This document shows, in pieces, positions 33,728 to 44,216 of a DNA stretch of 64,000 nucleotides. The number at the start of each line of letters is the position of its first letter. Position 1 is the first letter of the stretch. Under the pieces are notes generated by a model. That model saw only the letters and a list, made by a program, of their open reading frames with translations, searched no databases and was not told the origin of the DNA. Position numbers and translations under genes: made by a program. Source of the stretch: Brachionus manjavacas (taxonomy: Eukaryota; Rotifera; Eurotatoria; Ploima; Brachionidae); NCBI GenBank assembly GCA_019054805.1, contig JAHQIY010000001.1, positions 8,322,501 to 8,386,500 on the forward strand, in the 5' to 3' direction.

Positions 33728-34270
33728 ATGGATACAAAGACAAAAAAACCCAAAGGCCGCATGTCAGCCTACACGTTTTTTGTGCAGATGTGCCGTGAGG
33801 AACACAGAAAAAAGCATCCGAATGAGAACGTGAATTTTACAGAATTTTCGAAAAAGTGTGCCGAGAGATGGAAACAAATGACCGACTCTGAAAAGAAGCG
33901 CTTTGCTGACATGGCTGAGAAGGACAAAATAAGATACGACAAAGAAATGGCGTCGTTCACACCAATAAATGAGTCTGTTGGACGCAAAAAAAAGAAAAAA
34001 GATCCAAACGCACCCAAGCGTCCTCTTTCAGCTTTCTTTTTGTTCTGTGCGGATGAACGTCCCAATGTCAAGGCCCAGTACCCACAGTATTCTGTCGGCG
34101 AAGCAGCCAAGGAGCTTGGCGAACGATGGAACAAGGTTTCGACTGAAGTCAAAGGTCGTTATGAAGCTAAAGCTGCACAGGAAAAGCAACGTTATGAAAG
34201 AGAAATCGAAGATTATAAAAACAAGTCAGCTAATCAAGATGCGGATGAAGAAGAAGACGATGAAAAATGA
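33728..34270 (+). CDS. HMGB-like protein, short form, copy 3
   Basis: 180 residues, two HMG boxes and an acidic tail (DADEEEDDEK). The linker is shorter and differs (FTPINESVGRKKKKK). Box A differs from the other copies at many silent and some coding positions ([28 protein letters not shown]). By contrast, the stretch of box B from [12 protein letters not shown] to LGERWNK is almost base-for-base the same as in 19695 and 23967. This contrast inside one gene suggests a conversion tract in box B. The leader has an acceptor-like TTTTAG 12 bases before the ATG. The AATAAA at 34457 is shared with copy 1. Expected role: DNA-bending chromatin protein. Confidence 0.93.
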   Translation: MDTKTKKPKGRMSAYTFFVQMCREEHRKKHPNENVNFTEFSKKCAERWKQMTDSEKKRFADMAEKDKIRYDKEMASFTPINESVGRKKKKKDPNAPKRPLSAFFLFCADERPNVKAQYPQYSVGEAAKELGERWNKVSTEVKGRYEAKAAQEKQRYEREIEDYKNKSANQDADEEEDDEK

Positions 34271-34451
34271 CTGTGTTCGCTTTTACAGTCACAATTCCAT
34301 TAGCTATATTGTTTTTAATAAACAGTTACAAGAAGTTATTTTTCTTTTAAATGTAAATATTCTTTTGTAAATTCAATTGAATGTTGGATGCTCGATTTGA
34401 ATTCATTATTTAGTCGAATGCCTTTATTAATTAACCAGAAAAGTTGAGTTC

Positions 34452-34468
34452 TTGTGAATAAAAATTTT
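34452..34468 (+). terminator. Probable polyadenylation signal of HMGB copy 3
   Basis: Same 17 bases (TTGTGAATAAAAATTTT) as at 20415-20431 after HMGB copy 1, containing AATAAA at 34457-34462. Confidence 0.55.
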
Positions 34469-34631
34469 AAAAAATTATTTTCTTTTAAATTTTTTATATT
34501 TAATACGATTAGTTCTTTTAAATGATCACCTTTTAATTTATTTTTATTTTTTGGTAAAAATGTTTAGTTTTCAGCAAAAGTAAACATGAGCTCAGAATTT
34601 TTTAAATTATTAAAAAATTTGCAATTAGAAT
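34469..34631. other. Short intergenic stretch between convergent genes
   Basis: AT-rich. It separates the 3' ends of HMGB copy 3 (plus) and TMBIM4 (minus). No element is seen. Confidence 0.4.
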
Positions 34632-35575
34632 TTAATTTTTTTTCATAGAATCTAAAATTTTCAGAATTTCCAAAAATAAATTGATGATGTCCAGGTACAG
34701 ATTTATCACTCCTAATATGTATTCTTCTGGACTCAATTTTCTCATGATCATTTGAGTGTCGTAGACAATGAATCCGGAAAAAACAAATGCGCCTAGTATT
34801 GCCAAGAGTGTATGCATCATTTCATTTTGGAAAAAAATCTTAATCAAAATTGTAAAAATTAGTAAAATTTTTTTTTTTTTTACTTGAAATAGGCCTCCGA
34901 ATATCAATAGCAGAAGTAAGGATGATAAGATTGCTCCACCAGCTTTGAAGTCTCGTTTAGTTTGAAAAGTATACAAAGTCAGTGATCCAACAACTAAACT
35001 AGTCAAAATAAAAGCTTGCACCACAATCCAAGTTTCATAGAAAGAGGCTGAAGTAAATTTCAAAAATATTTAATAATTTAGATTTATTTTAACTAATTTT
35101 ACTTATTAATCCTACTGAAATTGATTCAAAGAAAGTCTAAAATGAATGTTAATTTATAAAATTAAAAAAAAAAAAGAATATTTATAGAACTTACGAAAAG
35201 AGCTAAGAAATAGTAATTCATTGGATAGTTAGTACGGTTTATCATTAAACCGATCAAAAGAGTAAATGTGACTCCAAAATTGAATATCATAATCCATGTG
35301 CTAATAAGAATAGATAAATAAAGTAATGTAACAGCATTAAATGTTTACTTTTCCTTAAGGATTTCTTGAAATCCTGGAGAGTTGATAATAAATATGCAGA
35401 CAATAGATGTAAAAGCCAATTGGGAAAATAATATTCCGTATACTTTTCTTAAAAATCCTAAACGGATGGTCACATGAGACTGAGCAACATTTGAACCGTA
35501 CATAAAATCGTCTACGATTGAATTGCTAGATCTAGTTAGATCACCTTCTTGGTGAATTACTCGATCTTGATTCAT
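34632..35575 (-). CDS. TMBIM4: TMBIM4 / Lifeguard-4 (Golgi anti-apoptotic protein), 5 exons
   Basis: Minus-strand exons: 35575-35349, 35300-35195, 35136-35103, 35047-34884, 34838-34632. All junctions are GT..AG and in phase, giving 245 residues, close to the family length (about 240). The protein starts with SSNSIVDDFMYGSNVAQSHV and IRLGFLRKVYGIL, typical of TMBIM4, and ends with GFIVYDTQMIMRKLSPEEYI and LGVINLYLDIINLFLEILK. Seven hydrophobic segments are evident, and the YDTQ Asp belongs to the BAX-inhibitor pore. The family sits in Golgi/ER membranes, leaks Ca2+ and damps apoptosis. Exon 3 is only 34 bases (TFFESISVGLI), and the last intron is 45 bases, stop-free and a multiple of three. 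An acceptor-like TTTTAG lies 17 bases upstream of the ATG. Confidence 0.93.
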
Positions 35576-36500
35576 TTTTAAAAATATGTCTTCTAAAATA
35601 AATTAATTTTGAAATTTGTTGCGACCTCCTAAAATTTTATTTAATGGTAAATGAAAATTTTTTTCTCTATAAATAAAATAAATTTATGATAATTTCTAAA
35701 TGAATAATTTCTCTGTGCCTAAAATGTTTAAATTCATATTTACTCTACATCTAGCAATGTACAGACTTAAAATGTTGAGTTAAGAAAACGAAAGAAATTT
35801 TATTTTTGAAATTTTATTAGTTTATCTTTTTTTAATTTTCTTAAAAATTTGTACATTTTATGACCATACACATAAAGTTAATTTGGTAAATAACAAAAGG
35901 TTTCAATATAAAAAAAGCTAGATAGATAATTTAAGAAAATTTTTTATCTTTGATTCCGTAATTTTGATTTTTTTTAATAATTTTAAGCTTTGATTTAATA
36001 TAAAATATTTTATGCTTCAGACTATCATTTTTTATAAATAAATATATGTAACCATGAAATCTTTTGTTCCTGAAAATTAGAATAAAAAATAAAACTTTTT
36101 GGCTCTTTTAATAGAAGTTTTTTTTTAAATTTGTTTGAAATTAACAAAAAATTCAACATAATGCAATCATCTATTTAATTTTTTTTAAATACTTCTTTGG
36201 AATGTACTATTATAATTAAATATTTTAATACTGTATATTTCTCTTTCAAACATTTCATAACTTTAAAAGATTCTATTAAACTCGGTTTGTTAAAAATTTT
36301 GATTGAATTTAAATTTTCTTTTATGTGACAAATATTTTTAAATTTTATTTTCCGTCATTTTCTCAATTAAATTATATAACAAAATTCCATAAGAAATTAT
36401 TTCAATTATTCGACATAAGTTTTTTAACAAAATCAAACAAAAAATTTTTGGTCAATATTACTCTGCAATCATAAGAAAGAAAAAAGATTTAAGAAATTCG
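35576..36500. other. AT-rich intergenic DNA 5' of TMBIM4
   Basis: No gene or repeat recognised. The TMBIM4 promoter should lie here. Confidence 0.4.
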
Positions 36501-36565
36501 ATTATATATTTATTATAATAATTATTATCAAATGAATTAACGTCCTTTTAAGGAGAATTAAATTT
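36501..36565 (-). mobile_element. LINE 3' tail only
   Basis: In reverse complement it reads AATTCTCCTTAAAAGGACGT then TAATTCATTTGATAATAATT, resembling the tail at 23035-23085 and the end of the LINE at 41335-42505. Weak. Confidence 0.35.
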
Positions 36566-37224
36566 AATTTTTAAGTTCCAAAAAAAAAGAAGAAAATAAA
36601 GATAAAAATTGAATTATTATTTTTATTTCATTGAAATGAAATAAAAACGCCTTTAAGGCGATGTAAAAAAAAATTAAAAATCAAAATTTTAAAATAAGTA
36701 TTAGAAAAAAATAAAAAATAAGATAAAAATAAGACAAAAATAAGACAAAAATAAGGGTTTGAGTAAGATTCTGAGAAAATTTCCATTTTAATATATTAAA
36801 TTTTTAAATTTCGATAATTTTTATTCATTTGTGTTCTTTTTCAGTTTTTTTTTTCTTCTTCGAAAACCAAGCGATTTAGGAGTATATTCGACTAAAAAAA
36901 ATTTAAAGTTCCAAAAAAAAAAGAAAAAATAAAGTTAAAATTTGAATTATTAAGTGAGAAAAAAAAAAAAAAAGAAATACAAAAATATTAAAAAAGCATC
37001 TTTAGATAATTGAATAAAGCTTATTTTGGTCGATTAGTAGAAAATTTAGAAAAATAAGAAAGATCTAGAAAATGAGTCTCATAAATTTTTTAGCAGTTCA
37101 TTTAGGATAGTTCTGGAGTCAGAAATCCCATCTCTCTTGTGGTTGTTTTAAAGTGTTTTCAAAAAAGGAACTAACATTGAATAAGTTTATTTTATAAAGT
37201 GTATTATTTTTTTTTATTTTTTTT
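36566..37224. repeat. Low-complexity, A-rich short repeats
   Basis: Runs such as AAGTTCCAAAAAAAA (twice, about 36573 and 36905) and ATAAGACAAAA units (about 36718-36755). A small palindrome CGCCTTTAAGGCG is at about 36649. No gene. Confidence 0.45.
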
Positions 37225-37337
37225 GGTGTAGACGATCATCTCGATGTAAGATCGGAGCCGTTGCTCAAAAAGGTACATAAAAAGGAGATGAGCGCCTCCC
37301 CATTATCCACTAGGATAGAATAGGGACAATTATTATA
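37225..37337 (+). mobile_element. SINE, 5'-truncated copy
   Basis: It begins at GGTGTAGACGATCATCTCGA and matches the full SINE through GAGCCGTTGCTCAAAAAGGT, AGGAGATGAGCGCCTCC and ATTATCCACTAGGATAGA to GGGACAATTATTAT. The tRNA-like head is absent, as expected from incomplete reverse transcription. Confidence 0.85.
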
Positions 37338-39095
37338 TTATTTTTTACATTAAATTTTGTCTTGATAAGACTAAATAATTTATTTTACTTATTTAATGTG
37401 ACATATACAATGAAATTCTTTCGCTTGACATAATAATTTTTTTTACTTATATAATTTATACAAAAAGACAATTTAACTTAATTAAAATTTAATTAAATAA
37501 ATAAATAATAATCGAATAGATAAAGTTGACATTCATAAATGCGTTCATTGTTGAAATAATTAAAAGAAAAAAAGAAAATCCAGTTGTAAAAATTCAAGAA
37601 AGCCTTATTATAAATAAAGCGATATTAGGGCTTTTGGTTATCAATTAAGATGCATTCACACTGATTAACAATAAGATGATGGAATAATCTGTAATTTTTT
37701 TTTATTATAGAAAGCATTAAAGAGACATTTTTTAAAAATAAACTTAAAAATTAATTATCAATTGTTTTAGAATAAATTTTAAAAATTCACTTGTTTTTAA
37801 TTGAAATATTTTTGGTTATTTGCTATAAAAAAGTTACATAAATAAATCAATTTTATATAATTTTCTTTAATCCGACATTTTTTTAAATTCCAGATTAACA
37901 AATTATATAACCAAATGTGACGGATTATCCAGGGTTGAATGTATTACATTAACTGAGAACTCAGAGACTCGATGCCCAACATGACAATATACGTGATTTA
38001 AATTATTTTAATGATTTATTTAATTCTTTTTAAATACTTACATTTTTATATTTAGATTTTTTTTTAAACAAATTGACTCTATCACTTGAAATAACTTGAC
38101 TATAAAAAATAATTTTTGCATGAATTCTTAAATGAAAGGGACATTTAATTAAAACTTTTTCATTCAAAAAAATCTTAAATAAAAATACTTTTTATATTAG
38201 AAAATTTACAAAAAATCTAAAATGCCTGATTTTGAAAATAATTTGAATGATTGAATACTCAGAAAATCGCTTAAGTGAACAGAAATTGTAAGATATTAGT
38301 AATTAAATTTTATTAGTATAATTAAATTAATTAAATTTAGAACAGAAGTTATTAAATTAATTAAATTTGTCGACTTTTGATTGTTATTCAATTCAAAAAT
38401 TATAGTTTGCAAAAGTGGATTTCAAATTTTTTTTCTTTAAAATTCAGAAAAATATTTTAAAATTGCTTTTATATAAAAAACTATTTCGACATAAATGAAT
38501 ATAAAAATATCAAAATACAAGAGTAAAATATTGAAAATGTAATGAAGTTTAAAAAAAAATTCAATTTTTATTAGAGTATTGTTCTTTGATTTAAATACTA
38601 AAGAATAAATTTAATATTTATTGAAAGATTTGTAAAAAAAATTTTCTCTTTACTAAAGAATTGAATGATTCAAGCTTTTAAAAAATATATTCTTTTATGA
38701 ATGATACGTATATTTAAATTGAGTACTACATTGAAATAGATTTTTTTTTAATTCTCTCTTAAGTGATTCATCTTTTTATTATTTTATTTGATTAAAAATT
38801 AAATTTTTAATCAGGATTCATCCAAATAGCTTGTGTTTTCGTTTAAAGCGTTTTTTCATAATAAAATGTTAAAATTTTGATTAATTTAAATAAAAGATCA
38901 TTTAAAAATATCTCATTCATATTAATTAATAAAAAGCTTATTATCATTATTAGATAAATTAGATAGGTTAATAACTAAAAAAAATTGCAAAGAAAATTTT
39001 GAATATGTATGCTAAAAAATTCCAATTTTTAAAATTTATTAAATTAATAGTTTGAGTAAGCTCAAACTAAATATTGAAAATTAAGGAAAAAAAAC
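37338..39095. other. AT-rich intergenic DNA
   Basis: Nothing recognised on either strand. Confidence 0.4.
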
Positions 39096-39854
39096 TTAAT
39101 ATCTTTTTGGAGGCTTTCGGAATTTTTTTCGTTCATCGATTGTAATTTCATTGAAATTTTCGACAACATCATTTAAATCATTTTCTCTATTCTTTTTAAA
39201 GTGATCAATCTTTCGAATCGGACTCCTTTTCTCCGGATCAGAAAAAGAAAACAAATTTTCTTCTTCTTCAATTTCGTACTCACGCTCTCTAACTACTTCT
39301 TTTTTTATCACACCATTTTTCTTTCTACTATTCGATTCTGAATCATAGATAGGCTCTTTTCTTCGTCGATGTCTCTCTCGATCATGGTCCTGGTGATAAT
39401 CATAGCGATCTAGCCGCTCGTAAATCGAATCATCTGAACTCTGACGACTGTAGACTTTTCTTTCCGGTACCAAAATTTCCTCATACTCATCCAAAATTTC
39501 ACATCTATCCGAGTTGTACCAATCAAACGGTGGACGGTAGTACACAAAAGTTCTTGTCGACTTTCGATCTACAAAGTTATCACCCAATAATGGGTTGAAG
39601 TAAGACTTTCCTCTATTACTTCTGCGCCTAGCGTGATCTTGTCTTTCCATTTCTTCAGAAGAGCCTCTAATAGGATTTCTTGGCTTTGAGTAATCCTCGT
39701 TGGGAAACCGGCGACTAGACCTGTCAGCCTCAGGCACTCGAGTTTCCTTTAAAACTTGAACCGGTATTCTGATCACGTCATTTACTCCTTGATTTTCAGA
39801 GTCGTTGATTCGAACTTTTTTTGGCTTTTTAAAATTCTTGCCATACTTGTACAT
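39096..39854 (-). CDS. Hypothetical highly charged protein, 252 residues
   Basis: A single open frame with codon use and base composition unlike the flanks. I do not recognise a domain. The protein is hydrophilic and probably disordered: a basic N-terminus (MYKYGKNFKKPKKVRI), Arg/Glu/Asp-rich middle (DHDRERHRRRKEPIYDSES), an aromatic stretch (TFVYYRPPFDWYNSD) and a basic end (ERKKFRKPPKRY). No signal peptide or membrane segment. RD/RE-rich composition recalls nuclear RNA-handling proteins, but that is only composition. An acceptor-like TTTAG ends 3 bases before the ATG, as in the other genes here, which supports the start. It could be a lineage-specific gene. Confidence 0.65.
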   Translation of the reverse strand: MYKYGKNFKKPKKVRINDSENQGVNDVIRIPVQVLKETRVPEADRSSRRFPNEDYSKPRNPIRGSSEEMERQDHARRRSNRGKSYFNPLLGDNFVDRKSTRTFVYYRPPFDWYNSDRCEILDEYEEILVPERKVYSRQSSDDSIYERLDRYDYHQDHDRERHRRRKEPIYDSESNSRKKNGVIKKEVVREREYEIEEEENLFSFSDPEKRSPIRKIDHFKKNRENDLNDVVENFNEITIDERKKFRKPPKRY

Positions 39855-41334
39855 TTTCTAAATAAAAATCTAATTAAAGTTAATTTTCAAAGCTAATAAA
39901 AAAATAGAATTTCTTAGGAGATGATGACCCGTTTCACAATGACCAAAAAAATATTGTAGAAACCTAAAATTTTTGTATAAGAGATAAAAATTGTTGTAAA
40001 ATGTTTGAATCTTTCTTTATAAATTTAATTAAACAAAATTGTTGATGTTCTTAAGTAACAAGAATCTGAAATTGTTTACTTGATTTGTATTGAAGGTAGA
40101 ATTCATTTATTTCTGAACGCTTCATTTAATTTAATTTGATTCAAATTACTTTTAGAACCAGCGACATAATTTTTTGTGCAATCTTAATTAATTTTATTTA
40201 ATGATTGGAATTTGCTATTTTGGTATTTTGAAAACTTTAAAAAATATCCGAAAAGCGCGTAGAATATTCAGATTTGACTCATATTTATTTTTAGATTATT
40301 TAATTTCAGGATTTGGAAAAATTAAACAAAATTCTTTAAATATTTAAAATGAGGAATAAAAAAAACGAAATTTTTTTGATTTTCTAAATTAATTGTATTA
40401 AGATCAAAAATTACCTAATTTTACAAAGTTTATAAATAAATCAATTTTAATTATCTCATTTTTACTTTTTCGTCTTTATTAAAAAAACCAAAAAGAATTA
40501 AATACTAGAAAGATAAATAAGAGTAAGAAAGACCTTTCGAAACATCTGACTGTGAACATAGCTCCATTAGCCATTCGGCATTTAATACAAGTAATTACTT
40601 TATTTTAATTTCATTTTTATTTTTTAATCTAAAGAAGTTATGGATATTATAAAATAAACAATAATATTTAAAAAGATTTGATCGGGAAGAAATAATATGA
40701 AAACCTAACTTCAATGACAATATTTTTGCTTACATTTTTTTTATAAATAAGCTGTTACAAAAGATAGCAAAAAAATCAAGAAAAAAGACAAAATTATTCT
40801 TAACTAAAGAAACCGGTTGAAAATTTGCTGATTGACCTTTTTAATTTATCTTTTCCATTTAAAAAAAAAAGACCAAAGCTGGCTTCGTAATTGGCAAATA
40901 AAATTTGCAAGACTTAAATTTTCCATGATAATTTTATTATTTGAACACAAATATAAAAAATGATAATTAAACAATAAAAAATTATTTTTATATTTATTTA
41001 TTTTAAAAAAACTACGCCAATTTCGGTGTTTATTAAAAATTAAAATTTTTCAAAAAAAATGAGTTTTTAACCGAGATTTTGTTGAGTTTTTTTTTAAGTT
41101 ATTCAGAGAAGCGTCGTAGCCGGAGAAAGACTGAGGGATGCTCTGCCTCCCCCATTCAGAAGTTCTTTATCAAAAAAAGTCATTATTATTGAGTTAAATT
41201 GTAAATTTTTTTATTATTTCAGTACATGCATTGTTGAAACAAGAATCTAAGCAATTCAAACAATTTCTACCAAACTTGAATAAAAAGTTTAAAGTAATGA
41301 AAAAGTAATCCTAACCCTAAAAAGCTAAAGCTGT
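39855..41334. other. Intergenic DNA
   Basis: AT-rich. At 41108-41160 a less AT-rich patch (GTCGTAGCCGGAGAAAGA ... GATGCTCTGCCTCCCCCATT) faintly resembles the 3' part of the SINE family (GTCGTAGCCG ... GATGAGCGCCTCCACATT). That match is too weak to call. Confidence 0.35.
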
Positions 41335-42505
41335 AGTATGTCTTGATGATAATATTTCGGAACTATTTCAGGTTGAATGTGGTGTAAAGCAAGGTCGGAT
41401 CTTATCCCCTTTCCTTTTCAATATCTTTATAGACGATTTAATCGAAGAATGCTTAGAAAAGAAATTAGGTGGTATTTTTAAAAATCTCAATAATTGTTTA
41501 TGCTGATGACATAATCCTCATCAGTCCAGTTGACAGTCATCTTCAAATTTTACTTGATATCTGCAATAACTATGGTCTTAAATGGAGAATAAAATTTAAC
41601 CCAATAAAATCTAAAATAATTACGTTTGGCCCTATCCTCTTTAACTGTGACTTCTTCTTGAGTGGTAAAAAGTTGAATAAAGCTCCAAGTATAGAATATT
41701 TAGGATTCGTTGTCGACTCCAATCTAGACTTTAACCCTTTTGCAATTGAAAAATTTAAACAAGTTCAGAAATCATTCTTCTCAGCTTCTTTTTTGTTATA
41801 CAAGATGAGTCATATTTCCCCTTCTCTAAAGAGTTTCATTTACAAAACATTTTGCCTTTCCCAATTCACATATGGTCTTGAAAACTTAACTCTAGACACA
41901 AAAACCCTCAAAACTCTAAACATTAATCAAAACAACCTTGTTAGACAAATGTTTAATCTAAAATCTAATTGTCACATTTCTGGAATCCTAAAAGTTCTTA
42001 GACTCTTTAAAATTGATCAGCTCTATCTTTTTTCCAAGATGTCTTTTATCACTTCAATTGGGTTCAATCAGTTATCTTCTCAAATATTTAAGTACTTATG
42101 TTATAACATTTCCAACAGCTCTCCCCTTTCTTTTGGAAATGATCTCAAGCATTTGTTACAGTTCACTAATAAAAATCTAGACTCAATATTAGCAAATATT
42201 GGTCAACTGAAGTTGGATCTTAAGCGGCAGTTCTACATTCGTGACGACATCTCGGATTCAATAGAGCTTTGCTTGAATAACTTAAGATTTAAATCCTTTC
42301 AAAACCTTCTAAACGAACTAATCAAACCAAGGTAGATCAGTTCACTTCTTCTGGTCCAAAGGAGTTTATAACACAAATTGTATATTTTTCTTTTCTACTT
42401 TAGAATTGTACTTTTTTTTTTTTATTTTATTTTAAACTTTATTTTAATTTTTACTTCTCCTGATGGAGGTTAATTTGAATCAAACAAACAAAAAGGAAAC
42501 GATTC
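41335..42505 (+). mobile_element. LINE with RT and C-terminal region, 5'-truncated
   Basis: FQVECGVKQGRILSPFLFNI, then FIDDLIEECLEKKLGG, a frameshift, then IIVYADDIILISPVDSHLQI. The frame stays open to the TAG at 42335. After the YADD box come YLGFVVDSNLDFNPF, FIYKTFCLSQFTYGLENL and NLVRQMFNLKSNCHISGILK. These are the RT palm and post-RT regions of a non-LTR element. The 3' end is CTCCTGATGGAGGTTAATTT followed by CAAACAAACAAAAAGG. Upstream RT blocks and the endonuclease are absent. Best local representative of the family also found at 12700-13360. Confidence 0.85.
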
Positions 42506-44216
42506 AAGTTAAAGCCATGGCTTAGAATTTTAATTTTTTTTTAAGTACATGTCTTGATTTGTTGGAAAAAAATTTAAAAAGTCGTGACGACATAATTCTG
42601 TTTTAAATAGAGAAGGAAAGAAATAAATTTTTTAATTAAATTTTTAATTTTAAAAAAAACTTCGCCTTGTGATCTGAGATAAATTTTTTTTAGAAACTGC
42701 TCGAAAAAAAACTGTGTTTAATCTCAGAAATTTAAATTAATATCGTGTTCCTTATGAAGATAAGTTTTATGATTACAGTTAAAAACATTCGATTATTTTT
42801 ATACTTAAACATTAAACTTAAAAATTGTCTTTATTGAATGAAGAAATAAAAACAATATAATTAATTTTATTGAGTATTTTAAAATATTGATATTTACATC
42901 AAAAAATTTTTTTTAGTGTAATGAATAAATGAGCCAAATCATGCCTCTCTTCTATAATTTTTTTTTTAATTCCATTTTTACTTAATTACTTAAAATTAAT
43001 TAAAAAAAAAATGAAATTAATCGTTATCTAAAAAAAAGTGAAAAAATCTTTTTATTTGAAAAATTTTGAAAGATACTTTTTCTGGGCTTTAATGTTTGTA
43101 AATTTTTAAGCAAATTCTAAAAAACTACAAGAACTAAAAAGAATCAAACGCGATCATAATTCTTCGAAATTTAATAATTTCTGATTAATTATTAGTGAAA
43201 TTCAAGTTGAATTGCGTAAATTTTATTAATAATAGAAAATCATAGCATAACTGTAAAAAATAGATGCTTTTTGATTTCATGTTCAAGTTAAATTTTTTAG
43301 TCTAATTTTTATTTTTGGTTATTTTTGTTAAACAAAATTATGTTTAGTAAATTTTTTGCTATCTTCTTTCTAATCTTAGTACATTCTTTTCACTTAACGT
43401 TATAAAAAATATCAAGGTTTATTTTCGTTAAGCATAATTAGTAAAAAAATTCAAAAATCAACAAAAAAATTATGTTATGTTTTATTTTGATATACAAAAT
43501 TTTGAGAAAAAACTCATCAAATTTGATTTAATTTTTTAAATATAATAATTAATTTAAGACAAATCTGATTTTTTTAGCAAAAGAAATTATTTTTTTTCAG
43601 ATAAATCACAAAATAAATCTTTTTTTTGCATTCTAGTAAAAAATTCAATTATAATTCCAAGGTAAATTATAATAAATTACGCTTATTTAGTTGAAATTAA
43701 TTAAGAATTTATAACAGCATTGCATCGATTGTCAATGAACGAACCCCGACATAACACACTCTTTTTCTTTTTCATGTCATAATAATCTTGATTCCACAAT
43801 TCGTTCAACAAAATAAATAATTTATTTCAAATTTTTAAAATTTTTTCTTACATAATTATATAATTCCGTTGCCAAAAAACTCGAAATCATAAATAGATGC
43901 ACATTTTTTTCTACATTTCTCAATCAATATTTTGTTTATAAACTTGAAGTTTTTAATAAACTTCAATTATTAATTATTAGTCATACCACTCAGTTTAGAA
44001 AAAATTATAAAGTTCTATTTTCAGGATTTAAAGAAAAATTAAATAAAATTTTTCTAAAAAATATTGTGTAGGTTACACCAGAGTATGCATGATTCATCAG
44101 AGCTAAATCCTAATATAAAACTAAACAAAACTCTATTCATTGAAATTTAAATTTTTTTTTCAAATTTTTTTTTTAAATATCGAAAAAAAAGACTAACTTT
44201 TATTTTTTTTTCAGAT
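42506..44216. other. AT-rich intergenic DNA 5' of spartin
   Basis: No gene seen. A long T run and CAG (about 44200-44214) make a very strong acceptor-like site two bases before the spartin ATG. Confidence 0.45.

Noticed and set aside
41108..41160. Patch resembling the 3' part of the SINE family
   Set aside because: Too few matched bases, and no tail or target-site duplication.
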